Source: JBBSGD01 sp038254435 (GTDB lineage: Bacteria > Actinomycetota > CADDZG01 > WHSQ01). Taken from it: DNA of 64,000 nucleotides. Position numbers and translations under genes: made by a program. Positions within the stretch are counted from its first letter, which is position 1, and every line of letters begins with the position of its first letter. The DNA lies in assembly GCA_038254435.1 (NCBI GenBank), contig JBBSGD010000004.1:22831-86830 (forward strand), in the 5' to 3' direction. Below the pieces are notes generated by a model. The model ran no database searches, had not been told where the DNA came from, and was given only the letters and a program-made list of their open reading frames with translations. This document shows positions 26,081 to 33,739 of the stretch, piece after piece.

Positions 26081-26563
26081 ATGGCGACCTGGGGCGAGTT
26101 GCAGCAGGCAGTGCCGGAGATCGCCACCGCGGGCCGAGCGCTCCTGTATCAGCACGGAGTCGGCCTCGCCTACCTCGCCACGGTCGGGGTCGACGGAAGC
26201 CCGCGGGTGCATCCCATGTGCCCGCTGTTCTATCAGGGAAGCGTTTTCGCCTTCATCATCCCGTCGCCCAAGCAGCGGGATCTGCATCGCGATGGGCGTT
26301 ACGCCCTGCATTCCTACCCGCGTGATGACGACGAGGACGCCTTCTTTCTCGCCGGACGCGCCGAGCACGTGAAACACGCGGCAGTCCGCAAAGCTCTCAG
26401 CGATCAGTTCGTGGCGGAGCGTGCACAGTTCGGTGTTCCGGCACCTGCCGTCGATCATGATCTCTTCGAGCTCGACATCGGCCGGTGCCTGCTCACGAAG
26501 ACATCTGGTCACGGCGACTCCGAGCCGCAGAAGCTTGTGTGGCGTGCGACGGACGGCCGCTGA
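26081..26563 (+). CDS. PPOX-class pyridoxamine-phosphate-oxidase-fold protein
   Basis: 160-residue split-barrel flavin/F420-binding-type protein. YLATVGVDGSPRVHPMCP is the typical first strand pair; DGRYALHSYP and FFLAGRAEHV follow. Substrate unknown; such proteins in Actinobacteria often bind F420, FMN or heme. Convergent with the MarR-GNAT gene 54 bases away. A TTGACA at about 26045 may be part of its promoter, but no matching -10 at 17 bases stands out. Confidence 0.85.
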   Translation: MATWGELQQAVPEIATAGRALLYQHGVGLAYLATVGVDGSPRVHPMCPLFYQGSVFAFIIPSPKQRDLHRDGRYALHSYPRDDDEDAFFLAGRAEHVKHAAVRKALSDQFVAERAQFGVPAPAVDHDLFELDIGRCLLTKTSGHGDSEPQKLVWRATDGR

Positions 26564-26617
26564 CTTCGCGGCGCCTGCGGCGGCGCGACCAGCCGCCAAC
26601 CACATTTGCTGGTCGGC

Positions 26618-27601
26618 TCAGAGACGAGGCCGAGTCTCGTGCTCAGGGACTAGATCCAGTGCCCAATTTTGCCCGACCAGGTCATGGCCGAAGCTGCTGT
26701 GGGGGTCCTGCTCCAGGAGCCGAAAACCGGTGGCCTCGTAGATGCGGCGGGCGGAGACGAGGACGTCGTTGGTCCACAGGGTGAGACGCTGGTATCCGGC
26801 GTCGCGAGCGAAGCGAACACACTCGTTGACGAGTCGCCGCCCGATGCCGAGGCCGCGGGCACGTGGGTCCACGAGAAGCAGCCGGAGCCGCGCCTCCGCA
26901 TCGTCCTTGCGAACGCAGAAGACGCACCCGGCCGGCTCGCCGTCGAACTCGGCGATCCACGCGTTGTCGCGTCCCGGTTGGTGGCGGTCGGCGTAGTCGG
27001 CAACGATCCTGGCAACCAGCGCTTCGAAGGTGTAGTCCCATCCCTGCTCCTGCGCGTAGAGGAAGCCGTGCCGCTGCACCACCCACCCGAGATCTCCGGC
27101 CTCCAGCGGGCGGATCGCATAGGCGGCTGGTTCGGGTGCCCGCTCGATGATCCCCCGGATGGTGGTCATCGCCTCGAGCAAGCGTTGCTGCTCCTCATCG
27201 GTTAGCCGGGACAGCAGCGTCCGGTTCTCGTGGGCCGAGCGTTCGTCGAGCATGTCGAAGGCACCTCGTCCCCGTTTCGTCAGTTGTAGTACCTGCCGGC
27301 GTGCGTCAGACGACGAGGTGCGGGCTTCGAGCATGCCGTCGGCCTTGAAGCGTCCGAGGATGCGGCTCAGGTACGAGGGGTCGAGGCCGAGGCGCCGCCG
27401 GAGGTCGAGTAGATCAACGGTGTCGGCCTGCGCCAACTCGTAGACGACCCGCGCCTCGGTCAAGCTGTAGGGCGTGTCGAGAAGGCCGGCGTTGAGAACC
27501 CGGATGACGCCGGTCCAAAAGCGGTTGAATGCCCGCACGGCTGCCACCCTCTCCTCCAGCTCTGCACCCTCGCCTCGCAGCGGCGCCGTCACCTCATTCA
27601 T
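26618..27601 (-). CDS. MarR-GNAT fusion protein
   Basis: 327 residues. Residues 1-150 form a MarR-type winged-helix domain (SLTEARVVYELAQ, DPSYLSRILGRFKADGMLEA). Residues 160-310 form a GNAT acetyltransferase with the acetyl-CoA loop DPRARGLGIGRRLVNECV and a final YEATGFRLLEQDPHSSFG. Such fusions are common in soil bacteria and may couple ligand sensing with acetylation of small molecules. A perfect dyad just upstream of the ATG suggests autoregulation. Starts with ATG (MNEVTAPLRG). Confidence 0.92.
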   Translation of the reverse strand: MNEVTAPLRGEGAELEERVAAVRAFNRFWTGVIRVLNAGLLDTPYSLTEARVVYELAQADTVDLLDLRRRLGLDPSYLSRILGRFKADGMLEARTSSSDARRQVLQLTKRGRGAFDMLDERSAHENRTLLSRLTDEEQQRLLEAMTTIRGIIERAPEPAAYAIRPLEAGDLGWVVQRHGFLYAQEQGWDYTFEALVARIVADYADRHQPGRDNAWIAEFDGEPAGCVFCVRKDDAEARLRLLLVDPRARGLGIGRRLVNECVRFARDAGYQRLTLWTNDVLVSARRIYEATGFRLLEQDPHSSFGHDLVGQNWALDLVPEHETRPRL

Positions 27602-27624
27602 TGGACGTAGGCTAAGTCCTTTCT

Positions 27625-27637
27625 TGGACGAAGTCCA
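27625..27637. promoter_or_regulatory. Probable MarR operator
   Basis: Perfect inverted repeat TGGAC-GAA-GTCCA, 24 bases upstream of the MarR-GNAT start. Related half-sites (TTGGAC at 27601, AGTCCT at 27615) flank it. The location suggests autorepression. Confidence 0.5.
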
Positions 27638-27690
27638 TCAGTGATCGAACCTTGTCCTTTGTTCCGGTCCCTTTTCCCCCGAGGTTCAGC

Positions 27691-27822
27691 TGCACGTGGT
27701 GCACGTGGTGCACGTGGTGCACATGCGGCGCGCCGAGCAGCCCGTTTGCCGCGGTGCACGTGGTGCATGTCGTGCGGCGCCGAGCAGCCCGTTTGCCGCG
27801 GTGCACGTGGTGCACATGGGTG
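27691..27822 (+). repeat. GTGCAC/CACGTG repeat array
   Basis: TGCACGTGG occurs in head-to-tail copies at 27691-27717 (three exact, then a variant), again at 27755 and at 27802. A larger direct repeat (copy A 27725-27754, copy B 27774-27801, differing by a 2-base deletion) separates the clusters. It lies in the divergent gap between the MarR-GNAT and AdaA-AlkA genes. Each unit joins the palindromes GTGCAC and CACGTG. No convincing gene covers it. Confidence 0.8.
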
Positions 27823-27965
27823 GCTTGAGGATGACTCGCTTGGACACTCGACAGTGATGGCCGAGGACGGTCCTCAGGACCGAGTGTCCATGGCCGCACC
27901 GGTGAACTCACCAGTCCTTGCTGTATCTCCCTTGCGCCCCGGCATCATTTCTGTCCGGATCTGTC

Positions 27966-29423
27966 GTGCCCGCGGCGAGCCGGCATGCCAAGCTGAAGGC
28001 CATGGAAAGGTTCTCCGCCGTTGCCACCACCGGCATCTATTGCCGGCCCGGCTGCGGGGCGCGGCCCCATCCGCGCAACGTGCGCCGTTACGTGCTGGCG
28101 GCCGCGGCCGAAGCGGCCGGATATCGAGCCTGCATGCGCTGCCGTCCCTACCGGGACGAGGTGGCGACTTCGGGGATCGGCCCCGAGCTCGTGTGCCGAG
28201 CCGTGCAGCTCATTCTCGACGGCATCCTCGATGGCGACGGCAACGAGAGCGCGCTGGGAACACGGCTCGGCGTCTCGCCGCGCCATTTGCGCCGGATCTT
28301 CAACGAGCATCTCGGTGTGACGCCGGATCAGCTCGCTCGCTGCCGGCGGGCGCATTTCGCCCGCAGACTTCTCGATGACACCGATCTGACGTTGACCGAG
28401 ATCGCCTTCGCGGCCGGCTACGGGAGTGTTCGCCAGTGCAGCCGCTCCTTGCAAGAGGTGTTTCGAGCGAGCCCCGCGGAGCTGCGCGCCCGCCGCCGAA
28501 CCTCGGATCGCCTTGTTGCAGACGGGGGCCTCACTCTGCGACTGCCCTTTAAGGGGCCGCTCGCCTGGGATGATGCAGCCGCCTACTTCGCGCTGCGAGC
28601 CATCCCCGGCGTCGAGCTGGCCACGCCCGATTGCTACCGGCGAACGATAGTCGCCGAGGGGCACCCCGGCGTCCTCGAGCTCTTTCCCGGTGATGAGGAC
28701 CATCTTGTCCTGCGTTTGCATCTTGGGCACTGGGGAAGCTTGGTGCACCTCGTGCAGCGGGCGCGCCGCATCTTCAATCTCGATGCCGACACCGAGGCGG
28801 CCGTTTGTCATCTCTGCTCCGATCGGGTGCTAGGTGCCATTGTGCGGGCCCGGCCCGGGGTGCGTCCGTCCGGCGCCTGGGACCCGTTTGAAACAGGTGT
28901 GCGCGCCATCATCGGACAGCAGGTGAGCGTGCGCGGCGCCAGCACCATCACCGGACGGCTGGTTGCGCGCTGCGGCACGGCGGTGCCCGGGTTGGCCGCC
29001 TTCGGGCTGACGCATCTGTTTCCCTCACCCGAGACGGTGGCGGACCAGGATCTTTCCGGGCTGGGCTTTCCCGGCGCCCGCGCCGTGGCTATCTCTCGCT
29101 TCGCGCGGGCGGTTGCCGCCGACGAGGTTCGCCTCGACCGCAGCATCCCGCTGGAGGCCCTCGCCGAGTCCATTGCCGCCATTCGCGGGTTGGGGTCGTG
29201 GACGGCGCAATATCTTGCCCTGCGTCTCGGTGAGCCAGACGCGTTTCCCGCCACCGACCTCGGGCTCAAGCGGGCAATCGGCGAGTTGACCCCGGCCGAT
29301 CCGGGAGAGCTTGCCGAGGCCTGGCGGCCGTTCCGAGCCCATGCCGCAGCCCACTTGTGGACGGCGTTGGCTGGGGCGCCGGCGCGCCGCTCCGACCCTG
29401 CCGCCGGACGGGCGATCGCTTGA
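27966..29423 (+). CDS. AdaA-AlkA fusion: methyl-sensor regulator / DNA-3-methyladenine glycosylase
   Basis: About 485 residues. The N-terminal Ada zinc domain has the four Cys ligands (YCRPGC and CMRC), one of which accepts methyl groups from phosphotriesters. An AraC-type HTH follows (LGVSPRHLRRIFNEHLG; EIAFAAGYGSVRQCSRSL). The C-terminal half is AlkA: an N-terminal barrel, then HhH-GPD glycosylase with IRGLGSWTAQYLALR and the catalytic-Asp loop FPATDLG. It senses and repairs alkylation damage. Start is uncertain: GTG 27966 or ATG 28002. The convergent Ogt gene completes the repair set. Confidence 0.92.
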   Translation: MPAASRHAKLKAMERFSAVATTGIYCRPGCGARPHPRNVRRYVLAAAAEAAGYRACMRCRPYRDEVATSGIGPELVCRAVQLILDGILDGDGNESALGTRLGVSPRHLRRIFNEHLGVTPDQLARCRRAHFARRLLDDTDLTLTEIAFAAGYGSVRQCSRSLQEVFRASPAELRARRRTSDRLVADGGLTLRLPFKGPLAWDDAAAYFALRAIPGVELATPDCYRRTIVAEGHPGVLELFPGDEDHLVLRLHLGHWGSLVHLVQRARRIFNLDADTEAAVCHLCSDRVLGAIVRARPGVRPSGAWDPFETGVRAIIGQQVSVRGASTITGRLVARCGTAVPGLAAFGLTHLFPSPETVADQDLSGLGFPGARAVAISRFARAVAADEVRLDRSIPLEALAESIAAIRGLGSWTAQYLALRLGEPDAFPATDLGLKRAIGELTPADPGELAEAWRPFRAHAAAHLWTALAGAPARRSDPAAGRAIA

Positions 29424-29471
29424 GTCGCCTGCCGACCAATGAGTGGGGATGGGATCCGGCTCTCTAGGCCT

Positions 29472-30047
29472 CTAGCTTTCGTTGGGGGCTTCGAGGGCAA
29501 GGAGGCGGGCTTTGAGCGCGAGACCTCCACCGTAGCCGGTGAGGGAGCCGTCGCTGCCGATCACGCGGTGGCAGGGAACGATGATCGGCAGGGGATTGCG
29601 AGCGTTGGCGCCTCCCACGGCGCGGGCTCGATCGGGCTGCAACAGGGCGCGCGCCAGCTCCGCGTAGCTGCGCGTCTCGCCGTAGGGAATCCCGGCAACC
29701 AGCGCCCACACCGCCCGGTCCCAGGCGCTGCCATGCGGGGCCAGGGGGAGATCGAAGGTGGTGCGGGCGCCGGCAAAGTAGGCGCCGAGCTGCTCGACCG
29801 TCTCTTCGAAAGGGGCCACGGCTGGTGTCCAGCCTTCGGGATCGCGATGGCGTCCGGGCAGGCAGAGCAGGTGAAGCGCCTCCTTGTCCCCGGCGAGCTG
29901 CAGCTCGCCGAAAGGGCTGACCCACGTTCTATAGAAGGTGGTCATCGCCGGGCTCCGTGACCGGCTCGAGCGCCGGGAGCTCCTGCTTGCGTTCCGAACG
30001 GCTCGCTCTAGGCGCAACTCGGGGCTGTGGCGCTGGGCGTCGTTCAT
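29472..30047 (-). CDS. ogt: Methylated-DNA--protein-cysteine methyltransferase
   Basis: O6-alkylguanine-DNA alkyltransferase with the active-site block PIIVPCHRVIGSDGSLTGYGGG and the helix-turn-helix region YGETRSYAELAR. It transfers alkyl groups irreversibly to its Cys. I start at the ATG at 30047 with GGAGAAG upstream (191 residues). ATG at 29945, also with a ribosome site (CGGAG), would give the family-typical N-terminus MTTFYRTWVSPFGELQLAG. Residues 1-34 are Arg/Ser-rich and unlike the family. Convergent with the AdaA-AlkA gene, 48 bases apart. Confidence 0.92.
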   Translation of the reverse strand: MNDAQRHSPELRLERAVRNASRSSRRSSRSRSPAMTTFYRTWVSPFGELQLAGDKEALHLLCLPGRHRDPEGWTPAVAPFEETVEQLGAYFAGARTTFDLPLAPHGSAWDRAVWALVAGIPYGETRSYAELARALLQPDRARAVGGANARNPLPIIVPCHRVIGSDGSLTGYGGGLALKARLLALEAPNES

Positions 30048-30330
30048 CGTCTTCTCCTTCGGATTGAATCTCTCGAAGACAAGACGCTCGTCACCACGGA
30101 AAACGTGAGATCGTTCCGGCAATTCCGTAGCCCGCGGCTCTTTTCTGCCGGCCCGGCGTGGGCACGATCGTCAGCGGCCTGAGCTCATCGAAAGTGACGA
30201 TGCCCTTGGCCCCCGACGCACCATCCGCTCGAAGCGCCCGGTCGCGGTTTCGATGAGCTCTGGAACCCGCAGCACAGCTTCCTCCTCTCGATGGCCTTTG
30301 AGATGTTGCCTGCCTAAGACCGGGTCCTAG
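30048..30330. other. Decayed stretch with minus-strand coding traces
   Basis: No intact gene. On the minus strand, two frames join to read like one short protein (RVPELIETATGRFERMV, then GAKGIVTFDELRPLTIVPTPGRQ) interrupted by a single-base shift near 30210. I do not recognise it. Treat as a probable remnant. Confidence 0.4.
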
Positions 30331-30665
30331 GCACGACCTCTGAGACCGCAGCTGGCGCAACCGCCACGGTCGGCGGCAGAGGCAGACAAGCCAAGGCGAT
30401 CGCTGAGGACAATCCGCTCGGATTCGCCATCGGAGCGGCCGCGGTGGGGCTTTCTTACCGGACTGCTCCTACCCTCCACCCTGGTCGAGGACGAGAAGCT
30501 GGGCCCGATTGCTGACGATGTCAAGCAAGCCGCGGGTGGACACCGGCAAGCAGGTTGCTCAGGGATGCCACGCAGGCGGCGACGGAGCGGCTCAAGGAGG
30601 AGGGGGCTTCCCAGGCGGAGGCGATACGCGACTCGGCGCAGAGCCGGGCCGACGACATCGGCTGA
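30331..30665 (+). pseudogene. DUF3618 protein remnant
   Basis: Three frame segments together spell the C-terminal half of a DUF3618 membrane protein: AIAEDNPLGFAIGAAAVG, then TGLLLPSTLVEDEKLGPIAD, then VDTGKQVAQ and DATQAATERLKEEGASQAEA, ending ADDIG and TGA at 30663-30665. The N-terminal part and a start codon are missing, and at least three single-base shifts are needed. DUF3618 genes usually accompany YihY and holin-like genes in Actinobacteria, and YihY is the next gene here. Confidence 0.65.
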
Positions 30666-30881
30666 CGGCCTTTCATTGACCGGCCACACTTGAGCAGAGG
30701 GCGAATGAGGAGTCGACGCTGCTTCCCGGGCACGATGGCCGACTTTGGGTAGCCGCCGAGCAGCTTCCTCGGAGTCACCGGCTTCTAGCGCGCGATGAAA
30801 CGACACCATGTGGTTCAGCTGCTGCTCGAAAGAGGCGCGGCCTGAGCGTTTGCCCGCCTCGCAAGGGGGTAGCCCGGCTAC
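30666..30881. other. Gap before yihY with minus-strand coding trace
   Basis: No intact gene. A minus-strand frame reads SFEQQLNHMVSFHRALEAG and continues plausibly for about 40 residues, but has no clear start, stop or family. It may be another remnant. The yihY promoter is presumably near 30850, but I see no clear boxes. Confidence 0.3.
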
Positions 30882-31838
30882 ATGGCACGAGCAGGCGATG
30901 AACGACCTATAGAGACGATCGACGAGGTCCCTCCTCCTCAAGAGGGATCGCCCGCCGAGCTCGACAGGCGCAGCTGGGTTGCCAGCATGAAGCGCACGGT
31001 CAAGGAGGTGAAGGCGGACAGGATCACCTTCACGGCCGGAGCCCTTGCCTATTACTGGTTCCTCGCCCTGTTCCCGGCCATGATCGCCCTCATCGGCGTG
31101 GTCACGCTGGCGAAGATCCCGGCCAAGACGGTCGACTCTCTCGTTTCCGGGATCGAGAAGACCCTTCCCCATGGCGCCGCCGACGTCCTGACATCTGCGG
31201 TGACTGCCGCGTCCAAGCAGACGGGTGGAGGACTGATCGCGCTCATCATTGGTCTTGCGATCGCGGTATGGAGCGCTTCGTCGGGCATGGCCGCCCTTAC
31301 GACCGCACTCAACGTCGCTTACGACGTCCCCGAGGATCGGAAGTTGATCCCGAAGCGCCTCAACGCGCTGTGGCTGATGGTGATCACCCTTATCTTGGGA
31401 GGCATCGCCGCGGGATTGCTCGTGTTCGGGGAACCGATCGGGACCTTCATCGAGCAGCACATCTCGATCGCGGGTGGGGCCTTCGTCTGGGTGTGGACGA
31501 TCGTGCGATGGGTGGCGACGATCCTCGCGATCACGGTCTTGTTCTCCGCGCTCTATTTCTGGGGGCCCAAGCGAGACAATCCGAAGTGGACGTGGGTCAG
31601 TCCGGGCGGGGTCCTCGGGGTGCTCATCTGGCTGGCCGCCTCAGTCGGACTCTCCTTCTACGTCTCCGCTTCGGGGTCCTACACCGAGACCTACGGAGCT
31701 CTCGCCGGGGTGGCCATCATGATCCTGTGGCTCTATCTGACCGGACTCGCCCTACTCATCGGTGCCGAGTTAAACGCGGAGCTGGAACGCGAGAATAAGG
31801 TCGAGACAGGGCAGACGGCCGGGCCCTACGCAGCCTGA
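30882..31838 (+). CDS. YihY/virulence factor BrkB family membrane protein
   Basis: 318 residues. A soluble N-terminus is followed by about six transmembrane helices typical of YihY (formerly mis-assigned as RNase BN). Conserved GALAYYWFLALFPAMIALIG, GLAIAVWSASSGMAALTTALNVAYDVPEDR and the final ILWLYLTGLALLIGAELNAELER are visible. Function is not established; possibly an envelope transporter. The decayed DUF3618 gene just upstream is a common neighbour of this family. Confidence 0.92.
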   Translation: MARAGDERPIETIDEVPPPQEGSPAELDRRSWVASMKRTVKEVKADRITFTAGALAYYWFLALFPAMIALIGVVTLAKIPAKTVDSLVSGIEKTLPHGAADVLTSAVTAASKQTGGGLIALIIGLAIAVWSASSGMAALTTALNVAYDVPEDRKLIPKRLNALWLMVITLILGGIAAGLLVFGEPIGTFIEQHISIAGGAFVWVWTIVRWVATILAITVLFSALYFWGPKRDNPKWTWVSPGGVLGVLIWLAASVGLSFYVSASGSYTETYGALAGVAIMILWLYLTGLALLIGAELNAELERENKVETGQTAGPYAA

Positions 31839-32083
31839 CCAGTGGTCGTTCCTTGCCGCTGCTCTTGTCGAACGCCGTCTGACACTGAAGGGCCGCGGTG
31901 CTGTCTCTATGCGCGACGCCCGCTCGACACTTGGCTGGCGCGAAAAGCCGGCCCATCACCGCCAGCCGCGCCTGCTGCCGGCTGACCCCCCCCGTCCCAT
32001 CAGCCGCCAGCTCGGCGCCGACGCCTATCGAGGAGAGGCAGTTCGACACCCTGACCCCGGGCTCTGCGACTGTTCGGTCCCGT

Positions 32084-32452
32084 GTGAGACACCGAGTTGA
32101 CTTCACCGACGAGCAGCTCGGAGCCGTGCACGAGGCTCTGCGCTTCCTGCTCAAGGACGACCGCCTTCAGGACGAGCTAGTGCCTTTGCGGCAGGCCTAC
32201 AAGCGCATACGTAAAGCCGCCGAGGCAAGCCTCTGCGTCGACTGCGGCGCGCGCTGGGCGACGCGGAAGAGCCGCTGTAGTCGCTGTTACAGCGGAAGCG
32301 ACGAAGGGAGCCTTCCGGTTCATAGGGGGAGTGGCCTACATCTCTCCGACGTCCACCTTCACGGCGCGGTCGGGGTGACCGGCGAGCTGGTCGGCGAGCG
32401 CGAGCCGGCGAAAGGCCGTGCGGCGGTTGACTCCAAGCTCAGCCGCAACTAG
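32084..32452 (+). CDS. Small putative zinc-ribbon protein
   Basis: About 122 residues from a GTG. The first 70 show strong codon bias and a plausible fold: VDFTDEQLGAVHEALRFLL, an acidic helix, then CVDCGARWATRKSRCSRCY, a CxxC-CxxC zinc ribbon. The last 40 residues overlap a coding-like minus-strand HTH fragment and look like antisense of it, so the true C-terminus may be frame-shifted or truncated near 32330. No family recognised. The start is uncertain. Confidence 0.4.
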   Translation: MRHRVDFTDEQLGAVHEALRFLLKDDRLQDELVPLRQAYKRIRKAAEASLCVDCGARWATRKSRCSRCYSGSDEGSLPVHRGSGLHLSDVHLHGAVGVTGELVGEREPAKGRAAVDSKLSRN

Positions 32453-32518
32453 TGCCACTGGGGCACTAGTCTCTAGATCAGTGACGCGGTGCGAGCACGC
32501 CATCCGGCTCAACCTCAT
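32336..32518 (-). pseudogene. Helix-turn-helix protein fragment
   Basis: 60-codon minus-strand reading with strong GC3 bias and a clear HTH (VALVAAELGVNRRTAFRRLALADQL) that ends abruptly at KVDVGEM and a stop. The tail resembles ParB/WhiA-like HTH modules that normally continue. Upstream sequence (32519 on) has further coding traces broken by stops. Probably a truncated remnant of a larger regulator. Confidence 0.4.
32448..32470. repeat. Inverted repeat within HTH remnant
   Basis: 9-bp perfect arms ACTAGTGCC / GGCACTAGT with a 5-base spacer. It falls inside the HTH fragment and beside another CTAGAG. Could be an operator or the scar of a mobile insertion; function unknown. Confidence 0.5.
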
Positions 32519-32931
32519 CCGGCGTCACCTCGGTCCGATTGCGTGGGCCAAGGCCTCGCGGCGGCTGCTAGAGATTCGCGGCGTCATTCCGCGCACCTCT
32601 GCCTTGCTCGACTTCACGTAGCCGGCCACCTCCACGACCCACACACCCCTGCCGCGCGGTGGCAGGCGGTCACCTCGGGCCGCTCGAGCCCTGCCCGCAT
32701 GGCCCGCTCAAGGGCTCTCAAATGTGCTAGGGGCCGGTCGAACTCGGGGATGGCGAAGGTGAGGGTGACTCGTACACGCTCAAGGCTCGCGGCGGGCGTG
32801 AGACTGTCTCAAGAGTCCGCGGATAGTCCGCGAGAAGCTCAAACATGCCCCTAACAACGCGAAAAGCTGCTGAATGACTTGGTACCGCAATCCGGGCCGC
32901 TGAACTGCGGAAATACCACTCTATAAGGGGA
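32519..32931. other. Non-genic stretch with decayed coding traces
   Basis: About 400 bases without an intact gene. Minus-strand fragments such as RPLAHLRALERAMRAGLERPEV and GYVKSSKAEVRGMTP look coding but lie in different frames with stops between them. This suggests a degraded gene upstream of the HTH remnant. The tRNA-Gly gene bounds it on the right. Confidence 0.4.
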
Positions 32932-33001
32932 GCGGGTGAGGGGAATCGAACCCCCGTCACTAGCTTGGGAAGCTAGAGCTCTGCCATTGAGCTACACCCG
33001 C
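32932..33001 (-). tRNA. tRNA-Gly (anticodon CCC)
   Basis: 70-base cloverleaf on the minus strand: acceptor GCGGGTG/CACCCGC, D-arm GCTC...GAGC, anticodon stem CTAGC/GCTAG with loop TTCCCAA (anticodon CCC, Gly) and T-arm with TTCGATT. The 3' CCA is not encoded, so the CCA-adding enzyme at 12.5 kb must add it. It borders the decayed 30-33 kb region, and tRNA genes are frequent integration sites. No duplicated tRNA end is visible in the window. Confidence 0.93.
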
Positions 33002-33146
33002 GTGCCGGCCGGATTATAGGGGAGCGTGAGAGCGCACAGCATGCCGGGGGCCAAGAACGGCCGGCAATGGGTTGCACATGGGTAGACTCCTGCACGTTAA
33101 CAAGCGGCCACCTACTTCCGGCGCGGGCCGGGCAGGAGCAGCAAAG

Positions 33147-33707
33147 ATGATTCTCTCGGACCGAGACATTCGCGCGGCCCTCGCGACGGCCCGCATCGGC
33201 ATCGAGCCGGTCGACGTGGCCGACGTACAGCCGTCTTCGGTGGACCTTCACGTCGATCGTTTCTTTCGCACCTTCCACAACGCGCGCCATCCCTTCATCG
33301 ACGTCAAGAAGCCTATGGAGGATCTCACCGAGCTCGTCGAGGTCACCGACTCGGAGCCCTTCATCCTTCATCCCGGGGAGTTCGTTCTGGGTTCGACGTG
33401 CGAGTACGTGCGCTTGCCCAACGACCTCGTCGCGCGCCTCGAGGGCAAGAGCTCGCTCGGACGGCTCGGCCTGCTCATCCACTCGACGGCCGGGTACGTC
33501 GATCCGGGGTTCGAGGGCCACCTCACCCTCGAGCTGTCAAACGTCGCCAACCTGCCGATCACCATCTACGCGGACATGAAGATCGGTCAGATCAGCTTCT
33601 TCCAGCTCACGTCCGCAGCCGAGAACCCGTACGGCTCGAGCAAGGTCGGCTCCAAGTACCAGGGCCAGCGCGGCCCCACTCCATCGCGCTACTACGAGAA
33701 CTTCTGA
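33147..33707 (+). CDS. dcd: dCTP deaminase (probably dUMP-forming)
   Basis: 186-residue trimeric deaminase that converts dCTP to dUTP, or to dUMP in the bifunctional actinobacterial form. Conserved MILSDRDIRAAL, LEGKSSLGRLGLLIHSTAGYVDPGFEGHLTLELSN and the C-terminal KYQGQRGPTPSRYYENF (nucleotide lid). The end closely resembles the mycobacterial dUMP-forming enzyme. Start at ATG 33147 with GGAGCAG upstream; an earlier ATG at 33072 adds an unrelated extension. Confidence 0.95.
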   Translation: MILSDRDIRAALATARIGIEPVDVADVQPSSVDLHVDRFFRTFHNARHPFIDVKKPMEDLTELVEVTDSEPFILHPGEFVLGSTCEYVRLPNDLVARLEGKSSLGRLGLLIHSTAGYVDPGFEGHLTLELSNVANLPITIYADMKIGQISFFQLTSAAENPYGSSKVGSKYQGQRGPTPSRYYENF

Positions 33708-33739
33708 AGCCTTCCAAACGCAAGTGCCACGCGGCGGCC

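Noticed and set aside
27691..27822. Possible CRISPR array
   Set aside because: Units are 9 bp with no unique spacers of 30-40 bp and no cas genes nearby.
27612..27911. 99-codon minus-strand frame with His-Val-His repeats across the GTGCAC array
   Set aside because: The His-rich sequence only reflects the DNA repeat, and the frame changes within the array. It also runs through the MarR operator.
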